A stretch of 26,954 bases of DNA from positions 1 to 26,954 of the IMG/VR virus record IMGVR_UViG_3300014962_000044; one strand, written 5' to 3'. The DNA comes from a virus. Positions 8,911 through 16,439 of the stretch are shown piece by piece; positions within the stretch are counted from its first letter, which is position 1; every line of letters starts with the position of its first letter. A program made the translations under genes and the position numbers. The notes below the pieces were generated by a model. That model did no database searches. It was not told where the DNA came from and was given only the letters and a program-made list of their open reading frames with translations.

Positions 8911-9420
8911 TTATTTTTTTAGGTAGGATATTGCTTTTTGTAAAAGCTCGACACTATGTTCAAATTTTCCTATGCTAGTATTGCACCTATCGCATAACAA
9001 TCCTCGAACGTCTTTGGTATCGTGACAATGGTCAACAGCTAGCTTGATAGTTTTGTTTCCAACTACATTTTGACTCTCATGTTTACCGCAAATTGCACAG
9101 GAGTGGTTTTGTTCTTCTAACATTTTAATGTATTGTTCTTCAGAGATTCCATATCTGGCTTTTAGTTTTGCTCGCCGTTGAATTGCTCTTGCCTTCTCTG
9201 GATTTTGCCTCTTCCACTCAATGTTTGCATATTTTCCTACCTCGGACGTATTCCATTTTTGCTTTATTGACTTAACTTTTTCTGGATTAGCTTGATTCCA
9301 TCTTTTTGACATCTCTGTTTTGCACTTATTACAATAAGAATACAGTCCATCTTTATTTCTTTTCTCTTTTCCAAATTCAGACTCGTTTTTAAGTTCATTA
9401 CATTTTCTACATTGTTTCAT
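8911..9420 (-). CDS. Endonuclease VII-like HNH homing nuclease, apparently intact
   Basis: A 169-residue protein from ATG 9420, which has the ribosome site GGAGG; a TTG start 15 codons upstream is less likely. It opens with a CxxC...CxxC zinc knuckle (Cys4, 7, 30, 33). A basic linker follows, then the core: CAICG at 108-112, VDHCHDT at 129-135 and GLLCDRCN at 140-147. This is the recombination endonuclease VII family (T4 gp49-type His-Me finger), with catalytic His131 and Asn147 and zinc cysteines present. Free-standing copies in phages are often homing or spreading nucleases. It sits between capsid and decoration genes with matching terminators on both sides, which suggests insertion into an existing intergenic site. 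Confidence 0.9.
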   Translation of the reverse strand: MKQCRKCNELKNESEFGKEKRNKDGLYSYCNKCKTEMSKRWNQANPEKVKSIKQKWNTSEVGKYANIEWKRQNPEKARAIQRRAKLKARYGISEEQYIKMLEEQNHSCAICGKHESQNVVGNKTIKLAVDHCHDTKDVRGLLCDRCNTSIGKFEHSVELLQKAISYLKK

Positions 9421-9467
9421 ATAGCCTCCATGGTTAATTCTATTATGGAAATCTATATTTTGCAAAT

Positions 9468-9502
9468 AAAAAACCCAGGTTGAGACTTTACTTCTACCTG
9501 GG
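9468..9502 (-). terminator. Rho-independent terminator after the capsid gene
   Basis: On the minus strand CCCAGGT and ACCTGGG form a 7-base stem (9474-9480 with 9496-9502) with a 15-base loop, followed by six T. It ends the capsid transcript and overlaps the far-upstream region of the HNH gene. Confidence 0.8.
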
Positions 9503-9540
9503 CTAAAAAGTTGCTTTTTAATTTACTAAAAACGTAAAAA

Positions 9541-10743
9541 CTATAGTAAAATCACGGCGTTATAACCGGGCGCGTGACAGCCTAAATTGCCGTATCCGCC
9601 AATACGAACTTCATAAGCATCTGCTGAAGCTTCTCGGAGCATTTTGTTTCCGTCTGCATCCAAGATTCGTGGCATAGCTTTAAGTGATTTAAGAGTCAAG
9701 GTATCGAGTTGAAGCATGTAGGCTCTGTTTCCTGGGCAGTTAAGGTCAGGAACAACTTTGATGGAACCATTTGGTCCGTTGATTTGAACACCTTGGAAAC
9801 CAATTTCTGCATTCAATCGAACATCAACGTACTGAACTTTTGTTCCAAGAGAAACAACTAGCTCAGACCATTTAGTGAAGTTCATGAAACAGTGTGATGG
9901 TTTTGCACCTTCTCTTGCAAGACGTGCAGCAGTTTTGTTCAAAGCTTCTTCGATTGGCATAGCAGTTCCGTTGAATCGGATACCAGCAAGTCGAGTAGCA
10001 TCTTGGCTTCTGTTAACACCAAAAAAGCTGTCTGATGGAGATGGAGCTGTAGCAGGAATCCAACCAGCAAGACCGGTGATTTTATTAGCGTAGTCACCTT
10101 CTTTGAAGATATAGTCGCCATTAGCAGCAGCAGCGATTCCAGAAGTAACAGCAGCAGAAGCTGTAATAGTTCCAGCATCACGGTCAACACCAGCGATAGT
10201 GATAGTTCCAGAACGAACTGAACCAGAACCGTCTGTAGCAGAAAGTTCAAGTTTCATTCCAACTTCAAAGTTCATTACAGAATCAGCGTCAGCCAATGTA
10301 ATAACAGCAGTTGAAATGTTAGCAATCTGTCCAAGAGAACCAGAACCAGAACCGTAAAGAGCAGCAGCGATTGAGCGGCTAGAACTGTTGATAGCTTGGT
10401 CGATTTCTAGTGTAGCAGCTTCCATGAAAGCGTTAGCATTTCCTTCAGAAGCTTCCATTACTTCATTTTTGATAGAAGCAAAGCTGTACTCAGACTTACG
10501 TGGAATCAAGAATTTGATACCTTTTGAAGTTGAAGTGTTAGCTTGTGCTTTTGCGAAATCAGCAGAAGTTCTTTGTGGACCAGCAAACATTACTGGAAGG
10601 GTCCAAGTTCCGTCTCCGCCAAAATCTGTTTTTTTAGGGACCAAAGCCAATAAAGGGTTATCCTTTAGAGTCATTTGCTCCATTCTTTTAGAGTCATAGT
10701 GCGCTTTTAACGCATATGCAAACGATGTTACGTCTAATGCCAT
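9541..10743 (-). CDS. Major capsid protein
   Basis: A 400-residue protein. The opening (MALDVTSFAYALKAHYDSKR) is a helix, followed by NPLLALVPKKTDFGGDGTW and a long segment with PQRTSADFAKAQ. Residues 110-140 are helical and contain FMEAATLEIDQAINSSSRS, which fits a spine helix. The rest alternates beta and Gly/Ser/Ala loops, with a C-terminal segment on nucleic-acid-free, globular composition. Length, lack of any catalytic motif and position directly after the scaffold and portal genes fit an HK97-fold major capsid protein. A good AAGGAT ribosome site lies upstream, and a strong terminator follows, as expected for the most abundant virion product. Confidence 0.85.
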   Translation of the reverse strand: MALDVTSFAYALKAHYDSKRMEQMTLKDNPLLALVPKKTDFGGDGTWTLPVMFAGPQRTSADFAKAQANTSTSKGIKFLIPRKSEYSFASIKNEVMEASEGNANAFMEAATLEIDQAINSSSRSIAAALYGSGSGSLGQIANISTAVITLADADSVMNFEVGMKLELSATDGSGSVRSGTITIAGVDRDAGTITASAAVTSGIAAAANGDYIFKEGDYANKITGLAGWIPATAPSPSDSFFGVNRSQDATRLAGIRFNGTAMPIEEALNKTAARLAREGAKPSHCFMNFTKWSELVVSLGTKVQYVDVRLNAEIGFQGVQINGPNGSIKVVPDLNCPGNRAYMLQLDTLTLKSLKAMPRILDADGNKMLREASADAYEVRIGGYGNLGCHAPGYNAVILL

Positions 10744-10802
10744 TTTAATTATCCTTTTTTATATATTACAATTCACAAACTGCAAAGACCCCATGTCTTG
10801 GC

Positions 10803-11699
10803 TTAGCTTGTAAATCTTATTAATTTCGCTGCTTCCCTGAGCGACTCTTCCCTGCTTAAGTTTTTACTTCCATTCCTTGGAACTTCAGCAGCCATGCTGT
10901 TAGATATTGTTACGCTATCTTTTTTATCCGTCTGGCTCGGTGGCACTTGGCTTTTTGAGTCAGATTTTGCGGCTAATTTCTTTGCCTGAAGGACTTTTTT
11001 GGCTTCGTCCTCAAAATAAGATTCTACTAAGTCTAATGCTTCTTCAATACTGAGCACTTTCTTGTGCTCATTATAGTATTCTTCTGTCACTTCGTAGGCT
11101 AGCTGGACTGCGTCGCCTTTGTAAATGCTTGATAATTCATACTTTTCTGTATTTTGGTCAATAGTTTCTTCTAGAGACCGTTTATATGCGATTTGTTGTC
11201 TTTCTAGATTGGTTTGGGCCTCAGATTCTTCTTTTTCTTGTAGTTGTTTTTTCAATTCTGCTAGTTCTCGGCTATATTTGCTGTCCATTTCTTCTTGCAG
11301 TCTTCGAATTTGCATTTCAACTGTTGGATTACTATCGTTTAGGGCAATATTGTTAAGGTCCTCAAAACTAAACCCTTCTTCTTCCAAAGCTTTAAGCGGA
11401 TTTTGTTTTAGTTTTGTTTTCCAAGATTGCTTTTCCTGTTCAATTTCTTCTCTCATACGCTGAATTTCTGCTTGCTGCTGTTTAAATTCAGACATCTGCT
11501 GCTCATGGAGTTTTCTAGCAGCGGCAATTTCTTTTTCTTTTCTTGTTAAAGCTGCAAATTTAGATGCAAACTTGTCTTCAACTTTAATTTCTGGTTTAGT
11601 TTCTGGCTGTTGTCCTTCTACTTGTTGACCTTCTGCAGGACTTTGACTTGATATGTCTGGTACAACACCAGCTGTTTGTGAACTGTTATCTTCTGACAT
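10803..11699 (-). CDS. Capsid scaffolding protein
   Basis: A 298-residue, highly charged protein. Residues 1-45 are Ser/Gln/Pro-rich and disordered. KFASKFAALTRKEKEIAAAR (about 44-63) begins a continuous coiled coil with runs of Glu, Lys and Gln to about residue 190. A short helical tail ends REESLREAAKLIRFTS. This KFAALxRKE start followed by a coiled coil is typical of podophage scaffolding proteins, which shape the prohead and leave before DNA packaging. It lies between portal and capsid, the canonical place, with an AAGGAGA ribosome site. Confidence 0.85.
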   Translation of the reverse strand: MSEDNSSQTAGVVPDISSQSPAEGQQVEGQQPETKPEIKVEDKFASKFAALTRKEKEIAAARKLHEQQMSEFKQQQAEIQRMREEIEQEKQSWKTKLKQNPLKALEEEGFSFEDLNNIALNDSNPTVEMQIRRLQEEMDSKYSRELAELKKQLQEKEESEAQTNLERQQIAYKRSLEETIDQNTEKYELSSIYKGDAVQLAYEVTEEYYNEHKKVLSIEEALDLVESYFEDEAKKVLQAKKLAAKSDSKSQVPPSQTDKKDSVTISNSMAAEVPRNGSKNLSREESLREAAKLIRFTS

Positions 11700-11710
11700 T
11701 GTAATTCTCC

Positions 11711-13522
11711 TTAGCCTTGCGGCACGTTTGGTAATAATTCAGATTGTGGTGCTGCCATTGGTGCTGCCATTGGTTGACCATCAGGTCCAATTGGCATTTG
11801 TGGCATTTCCGGTTGAGTAGCCTGGTCTAAAATGTCTTGGGCATCTACTATCCATCGACGGAAAAGGTCCAAAATTTCTTCTGGTGCCCCTTCACTTTTA
11901 TATAGTAAATACGCTTCTTGAACTGTTGGTATTCCGTAAACTAAGTTCTGGTAAGGTTCTGGAGCTTGATATTCTCCAGTGTCCAGCATAAGTTCTATAG
12001 TTCTGTGTATATCTTCAACTGGGCTATTTTTTCTGTTATACATAGCTTTCAAATCTGGAAAGTCTAGAAGTCTCATGCCTTCTTCTTTATCAAGCAGACC
12101 GGCTTGCATTAATTCTTGAACTTCTTGTAGTTTAGCTGCTGGAGTTTGACTTAGTGCTGAAGTTGGGAATATTTGCATCATATATTGGTCGTCGGTCATT
12201 TCTACTTCTGACCATTTTACTTTTTTCAAGAAACCAGAACCTGGGGCAGCAACCTCAAAATCGTTTGTTTCAGCAGCAATTTCTTTAACGAGGTCTATGC
12301 AAATTTTAGCGGCGTCTAAATAGCACTGTTCATACCGCTTTGCGCAGTCCATGAAGCGTTCTGTTTCTAAATCATTGTAAACTCGAAGGGCTTTTCCAGA
12401 GTTCAATCCTTGTGGTTTTTGGCTTTGTGCACTAAGTTGACTAATTCCAAGAATTTCGTATGCTCGTTGGTATAAGTAGTTCAAGTGTGTGAATAACTCT
12501 TGTGGTATGCTTCCAAGTTTTCCTTCTTGAGGAGGTGTTCCAGCATACTTGATAATTCCGCCAATTTTATTGTTTAAGTGTGATGTAACAATTTTGCTAC
12601 TAGCTTCTACAAAAATTTTTGGAACGCTTACAAGGTGCATAGAAACTTGAATAGTTCGTAGTATTTTGTTAATTTCCAACTGAATACCAGTTAACTGTTC
12701 GGCAACACCCTGGCCAAAAAATCCTAGTGGTCGCTCATTCCACCTAAAGAAAACAAATGGAAAATATTGTTTATCGTATCCTTCGTCTAATAAAGTTTCA
12801 TTTTGAATGCTGATACAGTGTCTGCCGTCTGTTGCGCCTTTTCCTGATGGAAGTCTCCAGCTTTCAATGACCATAATCATTTCTTTATTGTATGGATGCA
12901 TAGTTCTGCCAGTTTCAAGTGACGCCTCTAAGTCAATTGCTCCAGCATAGCTTGGAAAAACATGTTTTAGTACGTCTTTATGAATCCATTTTCGCTGATG
13001 AAGCTGTCTTGGCTCTCCATAGTATGCTTCACTGTCATCAACAATAAGCTCATCCGTGAACACATTTTCAGCCTTGATTTCATTATTTTGCTTATAAAAT
13101 TTAACTGCGCCTGTTCCTAAAATCGTACCCAATTGAAAAGCTTTAGCGCCTTTTCTATACATATCAATGCTGTAAAATACACCAGTTATAAATTTATTTA
13201 GCTTTTCAGCTTTTCTTTTAAGTGACCAGTCGGCTCCATCGGTCAAAAAGTACGGAAGTGGTTTATTTTTTGTAATTTTGCTTAATACTGTATCGCACAT
13301 GCTTTGAACAATATTAAATGTAACTCGATTTTGTACTGAATTTACTGGTTCAGCTCTTGCAAAGTTGAATGTATTTAGGCCATTGAGTTCCATGTTGCCA
13401 TAAAGTCTCATGTGGCGTAGATTGTCATCTGAGCGGTACTGTTGTTTTTGTTCCAACAGCGATACGTAATTAAATATGGCGCGGTTTACATTTTCTTTCT
13501 GTTTATACCAGATACTGTCCAT
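11711..13522 (-). CDS. Portal protein (head-to-tail connector)
   Basis: A 603-residue protein. It opens with a helical wing region (NVNRAIFNYVSLLEQKQQYR), then NRVTFNIVQSMCDTVLSKIT and NKPLPYF, a pattern typical of podophage portals at the start of the wing. The middle carries RWNERPLGFFGQGVAEQL followed by LEINKILRTIQVSMHLVSVP, matching the stem helix and nearby crown segments of the family. The C-terminus is a Pro/Met/Ala-rich tail. Twelve such subunits normally form the DNA gate and dock the terminase. It is followed by scaffold and capsid genes and has an AAAGGA ribosome site. The call rests on pattern, length and gene order. Confidence 0.85.
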   Translation of the reverse strand: MDSIWYKQKENVNRAIFNYVSLLEQKQQYRSDDNLRHMRLYGNMELNGLNTFNFARAEPVNSVQNRVTFNIVQSMCDTVLSKITKNKPLPYFLTDGADWSLKRKAEKLNKFITGVFYSIDMYRKGAKAFQLGTILGTGAVKFYKQNNEIKAENVFTDELIVDDSEAYYGEPRQLHQRKWIHKDVLKHVFPSYAGAIDLEASLETGRTMHPYNKEMIMVIESWRLPSGKGATDGRHCISIQNETLLDEGYDKQYFPFVFFRWNERPLGFFGQGVAEQLTGIQLEINKILRTIQVSMHLVSVPKIFVEASSKIVTSHLNNKIGGIIKYAGTPPQEGKLGSIPQELFTHLNYLYQRAYEILGISQLSAQSQKPQGLNSGKALRVYNDLETERFMDCAKRYEQCYLDAAKICIDLVKEIAAETNDFEVAAPGSGFLKKVKWSEVEMTDDQYMMQIFPTSALSQTPAAKLQEVQELMQAGLLDKEEGMRLLDFPDLKAMYNRKNSPVEDIHRTIELMLDTGEYQAPEPYQNLVYGIPTVQEAYLLYKSEGAPEEILDLFRRWIVDAQDILDQATQPEMPQMPIGPDGQPMAAPMAAPQSELLPNVPQG

Positions 13523-13541
13523 TTATCGTCCTTTGTAGGCT

Positions 13542-13784
13542 TTATGTGCCAGCTGGGGTTGACCAGAGTAGCATTTTCTCATCGTCTTCTTGGTCTATAT
13601 CGTCTGCTAAAGTACGGGATGAGCCTTTTTCCTCTGGTAAGTCAGATACTTGGGCCATGTTTTGATAAAAATAGGTTTCTGATAGCTCAAGTTTGATGTC
13701 TCCACATTCTAGTTTTTTAATGTGGCCATCGTGCATTAACTTAATAAGGTCTGAAACTTCTTTAATTTTGTCCATAGAGTCCAT
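13542..13784 (-). CDS. Small protein opening the virion operon
   Basis: An 80-residue acidic protein: an N-terminal helix (MDKIKEVSDLIKLMHDGHIK), a short beta segment (LECGDIKLELS), and a Glu/Asp-rich tail. No family is recognised. It is the first gene of the minus-strand cassette, 19 bases before the portal gene. ATG 13784 overlaps a possible -10 box, so the second ATG at 13775 may be the true start; neither has a ribosome site, which would fit a leaderless message. Confidence 0.6.
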   Translation of the reverse strand: MDSMDKIKEVSDLIKLMHDGHIKKLECGDIKLELSETYFYQNMAQVSDLPEEKGSSRTLADDIDQEDDEKMLLWSTPAGT

Positions 13785-13852
13785 TTATATCATTTTGATG
13801 CAATAGTCAAAATAAATTTTCTATTTTGTTTTATGTGTGTTATTGTTTTTAT
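13784..13852. promoter_or_regulatory. Divergent promoter region between the two operons
   Basis: The 68 bases between the minus cassette (from 13784) and the plus cassette (from 13853) must hold both starts of transcription unless far-upstream promoters are used. On the minus strand TTGACT (13810-13805) and TATAAA (13789-13784) are 15 bases apart, shorter than ideal. On the plus strand the sequence is T-rich with only weak -10-like TATTGT (13841-13846). The minus call is moderate, the plus call weak. Confidence 0.4.
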
Positions 13853-14179
13853 ATGAAGAAATTGAGAAAACCAAAAATTGTGCAAAGAAAGCCACTGGAT
13901 AGGACTGCTAAAAGAATGCCTATAGTTAAAGGGCCAGTTAGAATTGCTACTAAGCAAAAACCAACGCGAGCCGTCGTTTGGCTTAAAGGAGGAGAAGTGA
14001 AGCAAGTTGAGTATACATTTGTAGGGCTTAGAAAAGAGGTTATTTTTAAGCTTAAAGATATGAAATTAGCAGAAATACGTAAAATTGTTAAGGCCTTGGG
14101 AATTGACTGGGAGCCGGTCGCTGGTGATGCTGATGCTGATTATATTAAGTTTATTCCTAGAACAGGAGATGTACAGTGA
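13853..14179 (+). CDS. Small basic protein of unknown function
   Basis: A 108-residue protein. The first 50 residues are very basic (MKKLRKPKIVQRKPLDRTAK), suggesting nucleic-acid contact. The second half (VEYTFVGLRKEVIFKLKDMK, then AEIRKIVKALGIDWEP) looks like a small beta-alpha fold. No family is recognised. It is the first plus-strand gene. ATG 13853 is chosen, although no ribosome site is visible before it; an in-frame TTG at 13826 is also possible. Its stop overlaps the GTG start of the next gene. Confidence 0.6.
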   Translation: MKKLRKPKIVQRKPLDRTAKRMPIVKGPVRIATKQKPTRAVVWLKGGEVKQVEYTFVGLRKEVIFKLKDMKLAEIRKIVKALGIDWEPVAGDADADYIKFIPRTGDVQ

Positions 14180-14337
14180 AACAAGAGCATACAACATCAA
14201 ATATTGTTGCCGTACTTGTATTAGTTTTTTGGGCTACTGTTTTATATCTCAGTTTGAGACAGTTGGGTAAATTTAGTAGCATTATGGAAGTTTATCATCA
14301 TACAATTAAACAGGAGGATACAGATGGAACAAATTAA
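14176..14337 (+). CDS. Small single-span membrane protein
   Basis: A 53-residue protein from a GTG start with an excellent AGGAGA ribosome site six bases upstream; the start overlaps the previous stop (GTGA). Residues 9-26 (NIVAVLVLVFWATVLYLS) form one membrane span, with a short charged N-terminus and a C-terminal tail of about 27 residues rich in Glu, Asp and His. It resembles pinholin- or spanin-sized phage proteins and stands upstream of a lipoprotein and a transglycosylase, so a lysis role is possible. That is inference only. Confidence 0.6.
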   Translation: MKQEHTTSNIVAVLVLVFWATVLYLSLRQLGKFSSIMEVYHHTIKQEDTDGTN

Positions 14338-14455
14338 ACTGCCAATCGGCAATCAACTTACTTGGGATGAGATTTTAGTTTTAGAAGCTGCTAGCGATGA
14401 AACTGATAAATCTAAAGAGGAGATATTAAATGAAGCCACTGACAATACTAATTAA
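14324..14455 (+). CDS. Small acidic protein
   Basis: A 43-residue protein that begins inside the end of the previous gene. AGGAGG lies six bases before ATG 14324, one of the best ribosome sites in the window, which supports translation. It starts MEQIKLPIGNQLTWDEILVL and ends in a Glu/Asp/Lys tail. It is too short to assign, with no membrane segment or cysteine. Confidence 0.55.
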   Translation: MEQIKLPIGNQLTWDEILVLEAASDETDKSKEEILNEATDNTN

Positions 14456-14555
14456 ATCTGCTTTGTTAATATTGATTGGTATATTAATACTAATTGCATT
14501 TGAATTTTTTATGTTTTTAACTTTTTTACTTTATACTTTTGTTATTTTAACTTAA
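14430..14555 (+). CDS. Very hydrophobic membrane peptide, possible holin-class
   Basis: A 41-residue peptide, almost all Leu, Ile, Phe and Thr after the opening MKPLTILIKS; residues 11-40 would cross the membrane once or as a helical hairpin. GAGGAGA lies six bases before the ATG, and the start overlaps the previous gene. Two tiny membrane proteins close together, next to a lipoprotein and upstream of a transglycosylase, fit a lysis module, but a host-membrane or superinfection role is equally open. Confidence 0.5.
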   Translation: MKPLTILIKSALLILIGILILIAFEFFMFLTFLLYTFVILT

Positions 14556-14566
14556 TTGGAGTATAT

Positions 14567-15031
14567 ATGAAAATACTGTTGTTTTTTTCTATAATATTTA
14601 TTGTTGGATGCGCTCCTGGATTTGAGCCTGGTGTTTTTGCAATAGATAAAAGGTTTTCTACTCAAGTTTCTAGATTTGAACAAATGTATGATATTGATGT
14701 TACCGTTTCTGTTCAAATGGCCAAACTTGCTCCCCCACAACTTGGTGTTTGTTATTATGCAGGAAGAAATAATAGTACTGTGAATTTGGTTCAGATTGAT
14801 GAAGAGTATTGGGATAGGGCTACGGATATAGAAAAAGAATTTTTAATTTACCATGAACTGGGCCATTGTGTTTTTGGCTTAAAGCATAATGATGCTTATG
14901 GAAAAGTAGGAAACTACAATTCTGCTCCATTAAGTATAATGAACACTTATAATTTTGGAGCTTATCCAGTTTATGTGCAAAATACTAATTATTATTATAA
15001 TCAACTTTTTCAACAATATAAAGTGAGGTAA
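14567..15031 (+). CDS. Lipoprotein zinc metalloprotease (zincin) candidate
   Basis: A 154-residue protein. Residues 1-14 are a lipoprotein signal ending IVGC, so Cys15 would be lipidated and the protein anchored on the outer side of the inner membrane or in the outer membrane. The middle holds YHELGHCVFGLKH: HExxH at 96-100, Gly104 and His107. Downstream PLSIMN (Met125) has the look of a metzincin Met-turn. The zinc motif has one residue more between HExxH and Gly than the metzincin HExxHxxGxxH rule. In a phage such a protein could cut envelope proteins during lysis, exclude rival phages, or open the peptidoglycan layer by peptide cleavage. Lipobox and zinc motif are seen directly; the function is inferred. 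Confidence 0.8.
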   Translation: MKILLFFSIIFIVGCAPGFEPGVFAIDKRFSTQVSRFEQMYDIDVTVSVQMAKLAPPQLGVCYYAGRNNSTVNLVQIDEEYWDRATDIEKEFLIYHELGHCVFGLKHNDAYGKVGNYNSAPLSIMNTYNFGAYPVYVQNTNYYYNQLFQQYKVR

Positions 15032-15033
15032 TT

Positions 15034-15291
15034 ATGAGTAAGGTTACGATTGAGTTTAATCTACCAGAAGAGCAAGAAGATTTGAATTTAGCATTAAAGG
15101 CTAATGATTTGGCTTGTGCAATATTTGAAATTAGAAATCAAGTTTTTAGGCCTGCACGAAAGCACGGTTATGGTCACGAGGCTATAGATGCGTTTATTCA
15201 AAAAAATCCTGATGCTGTAGACTTAATTTATATGCTTGAGCAGTTGTTTACTCAGGTTCTAGATGAGCATAATGTATTGGAGCATAGCTAA
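15034..15291 (+). CDS. Small conserved-type phage protein
   Basis: An 85-residue acidic protein: a beta start (MSKVTIEFNLPEEQEDLN) then helices with ALKANDLACAIFEIRNQVFR, a basic turn (RKHGYG) and FIQKNPDAVDLIYMLEQLF. Small proteins that start xVTxxLxxEE/D and contain an ALK..D...A..EI...LR segment are widespread in podophages; their role is not settled. An AGTGAGGT ribosome site precedes it by four bases. It is coupled to the next gene by a TAATG overlap. Confidence 0.65.
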   Translation: MSKVTIEFNLPEEQEDLNLALKANDLACAIFEIRNQVFRPARKHGYGHEAIDAFIQKNPDAVDLIYMLEQLFTQVLDEHNVLEHS

Positions 15292-15401
15292 TGGATACAA
15301 CCTATATTTACTACAGTGAGCAGATTGATGGTTTTATTATTATGTCTCAGCAGTTGCCAGATTTTTTCTTTGGAGACCTGGTCTATGTGGGTGAACTATG
15401 A
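15291..15401 (+). CDS. Mini-protein 1 of a look-alike trio
   Basis: A 36-residue peptide that starts on the last base of the previous stop and overlaps the next start. It reads MDTTYIYYSEQIDGFIIMSQ and ends DLVYVGEL. The pattern of an aromatic-rich strand, a short turn, a second strand and a final GEL recurs in the next two genes, suggesting tandem duplication of a small beta-hairpin protein. No known family. Confidence 0.5.
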   Translation: MDTTYIYYSEQIDGFIIMSQQLPDFFFGDLVYVGEL

Positions 15402-15502
15402 AAAAATTTTATGTGTACTATTATATTCCTACAAATGAAGTTTTTGTATCAACTTATTATGTTAAAAGTAATAAATCTATTAGGCTATTGGGAGAGCTAT
15501 GA
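15398..15502 (+). CDS. Mini-protein 2 of a look-alike trio
   Basis: A 34-residue peptide beginning MKKFYVYYYIPTNEVFVSTY and ending LLGEL. It resembles both neighbours: aromatic strand, Pro/Asn turn, FVST or IVST strand, and a C-terminal GEL. The start overlaps the previous stop (ATGA), as does its own stop with the next start, so translation is coupled. No separate ribosome site is obvious. Confidence 0.5.
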   Translation: MKKFYVYYYIPTNEVFVSTYYVKSNKSIRLLGEL

Positions 15503-15768
15503 TGGAAAAGTGGAGATTTTATATTCCAAAAGGTCATTATATCGTCTCGACTAATATTTATACTAGTACAAAAAAGCCTACTGATGATTATTGGGGTGAT
15601 TATGATTACGCAGATGCAGTGTATATTGGAGAGGAGTGGAAAAAGTCAAACTACAGTACTTTTGACAATAGTGGACCAAAATGTGAGTGCGGTGTATTAA
15701 TTACGTATGGTGATAAATGTCCACCAGAGTACCATTCGAGTTATTGTCCTTTATATAGAAAAATTTAA
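15499..15768 (+). CDS. Longer member of the trio with a Cys/His cluster
   Basis: An 89-residue protein. Its start (MEKWRFYIPKGHYIVSTNIY) is similar to mini-protein 2, and it then carries DAVYIGEEW, comparable to the C-termini of both shorter members. After about residue 55 it adds a tail with Cys63, Cys65, Cys74 and Cys83 plus a His, a likely zinc-binding patch. ATG 15499 or 15502 may be the start; GGAGAG stands just upstream. Its function is unknown. Confidence 0.6.
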   Translation: MMEKWRFYIPKGHYIVSTNIYTSTKKPTDDYWGDYDYADAVYIGEEWKKSNYSTFDNSGPKCECGVLITYGDKCPPEYHSSYCPLYRKI

Positions 15769-15788
15769 CATTAACAAAGGAGAAATTT

Positions 15789-15947
15789 ATGGCTAAAAAA
15801 GTAAACAAAGAGTATTTGGAAAAGATGGAAAAAATGTTAACTGAGGCATTGTCTGGAAATGTACCAGAAAAACATAAAGAAAATATACCGGCGTATATAC
15901 AATATATTAAAAAAGAAATCTTGCTAGCATCTAGGTCTGCCGGCTAA
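15789..15947 (+). CDS. Small helical protein
   Basis: A 52-residue Lys/Glu-rich protein (MAKKVNKEYLEKMEKMLTEA...) with two predicted amphipathic helices, preceded by AAAGGAGA at good spacing. It is the last gene before the terminator at 15973-16003. No family is recognised. Confidence 0.55.
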   Translation: MAKKVNKEYLEKMEKMLTEALSGNVPEKHKENIPAYIQYIKKEILLASRSAG

Positions 15948-15972
15948 AAATGACAAAAAATGGTACTTTTGG

Positions 15973-16003
15973 CGCATCAGAATGATACTCTGGTGCGTTT
16001 TTT
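15973..16003 (+). terminator. Rho-independent terminator
   Basis: CGCATCAGA (15973-15981) pairs with TCTGGTGCG (15989-15997) with one G-T pair, around a 7-base loop and followed by six T. It closes the first plus-strand sub-operon, so the transglycosylase gene either relies on read-through or has its own promoter. Confidence 0.8.
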
Positions 16004-16053
16004 ATTTCCAAATGCAGATAACTAGGTTATTCTGATATCAATAAGGAGGCTAT

Positions 16054-16431
16054 ATGTTATTACTTCAATTAACTTCATGCCTAACTTGGATGTGTATGGG
16101 AAACGTTGCAGCAGACTACTATGGTGTTGATAGAAAACTTGTTAGGGCGGTTATTTTAACCGAATCCATGGGTAGGGCTAATGTGGTTAGTAAGACTGGA
16201 GACTACGGTATTATGCAGGTTAATAAGCGTAATATTAAAGATTATAGAATATATGTGGATGTTAGATTTCAAATAGTTGCTGGAGTAGAGCACTTGGCTA
16301 AATTAAAGCATAAGAAGCACCGACCTTGTACTTATAATGTAGGAACTGCTCCATTTACACAAAATAGATTGAAAGCTTGTGTAAAATATGCTAATAAGTT
16401 AAAGAAGTACGGTTATGTTGCTAAAAATTAG
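16054..16431 (+). CDS. Lytic transglycosylase (endolysin-type), SLT family
   Basis: A 125-residue protein. Residues 1-20 are moderately hydrophobic and might act as a poor signal or signal-arrest segment. The family motifs are in order: AVILTESMGRANVVS with catalytic Glu37, GDYGIMQVN at 49-57, and CTYNVG at 92-97 in place of the usual AYNAG. These enzymes cut the glycan strands of peptidoglycan without water, forming anhydromuramic acid. A strong AAGGAGG ribosome site is present. It is the best candidate for the phage lysin. At 125 residues it is near the minimum for the fold, so no extra cell-wall-binding domain is present. Confidence 0.88.
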   Translation: MLLLQLTSCLTWMCMGNVAADYYGVDRKLVRAVILTESMGRANVVSKTGDYGIMQVNKRNIKDYRIYVDVRFQIVAGVEHLAKLKHKKHRPCTYNVGTAPFTQNRLKACVKYANKLKKYGYVAKN

Positions 16432-16439
16432 GAGATACA

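Noticed and set aside
10785-10799. Hairpin AAGAC/GTCTT between scaffold and capsid genes as terminator
   Set aside because: Five-base stem without a T-run on the minus strand; more likely an mRNA-stability or chance hairpin.
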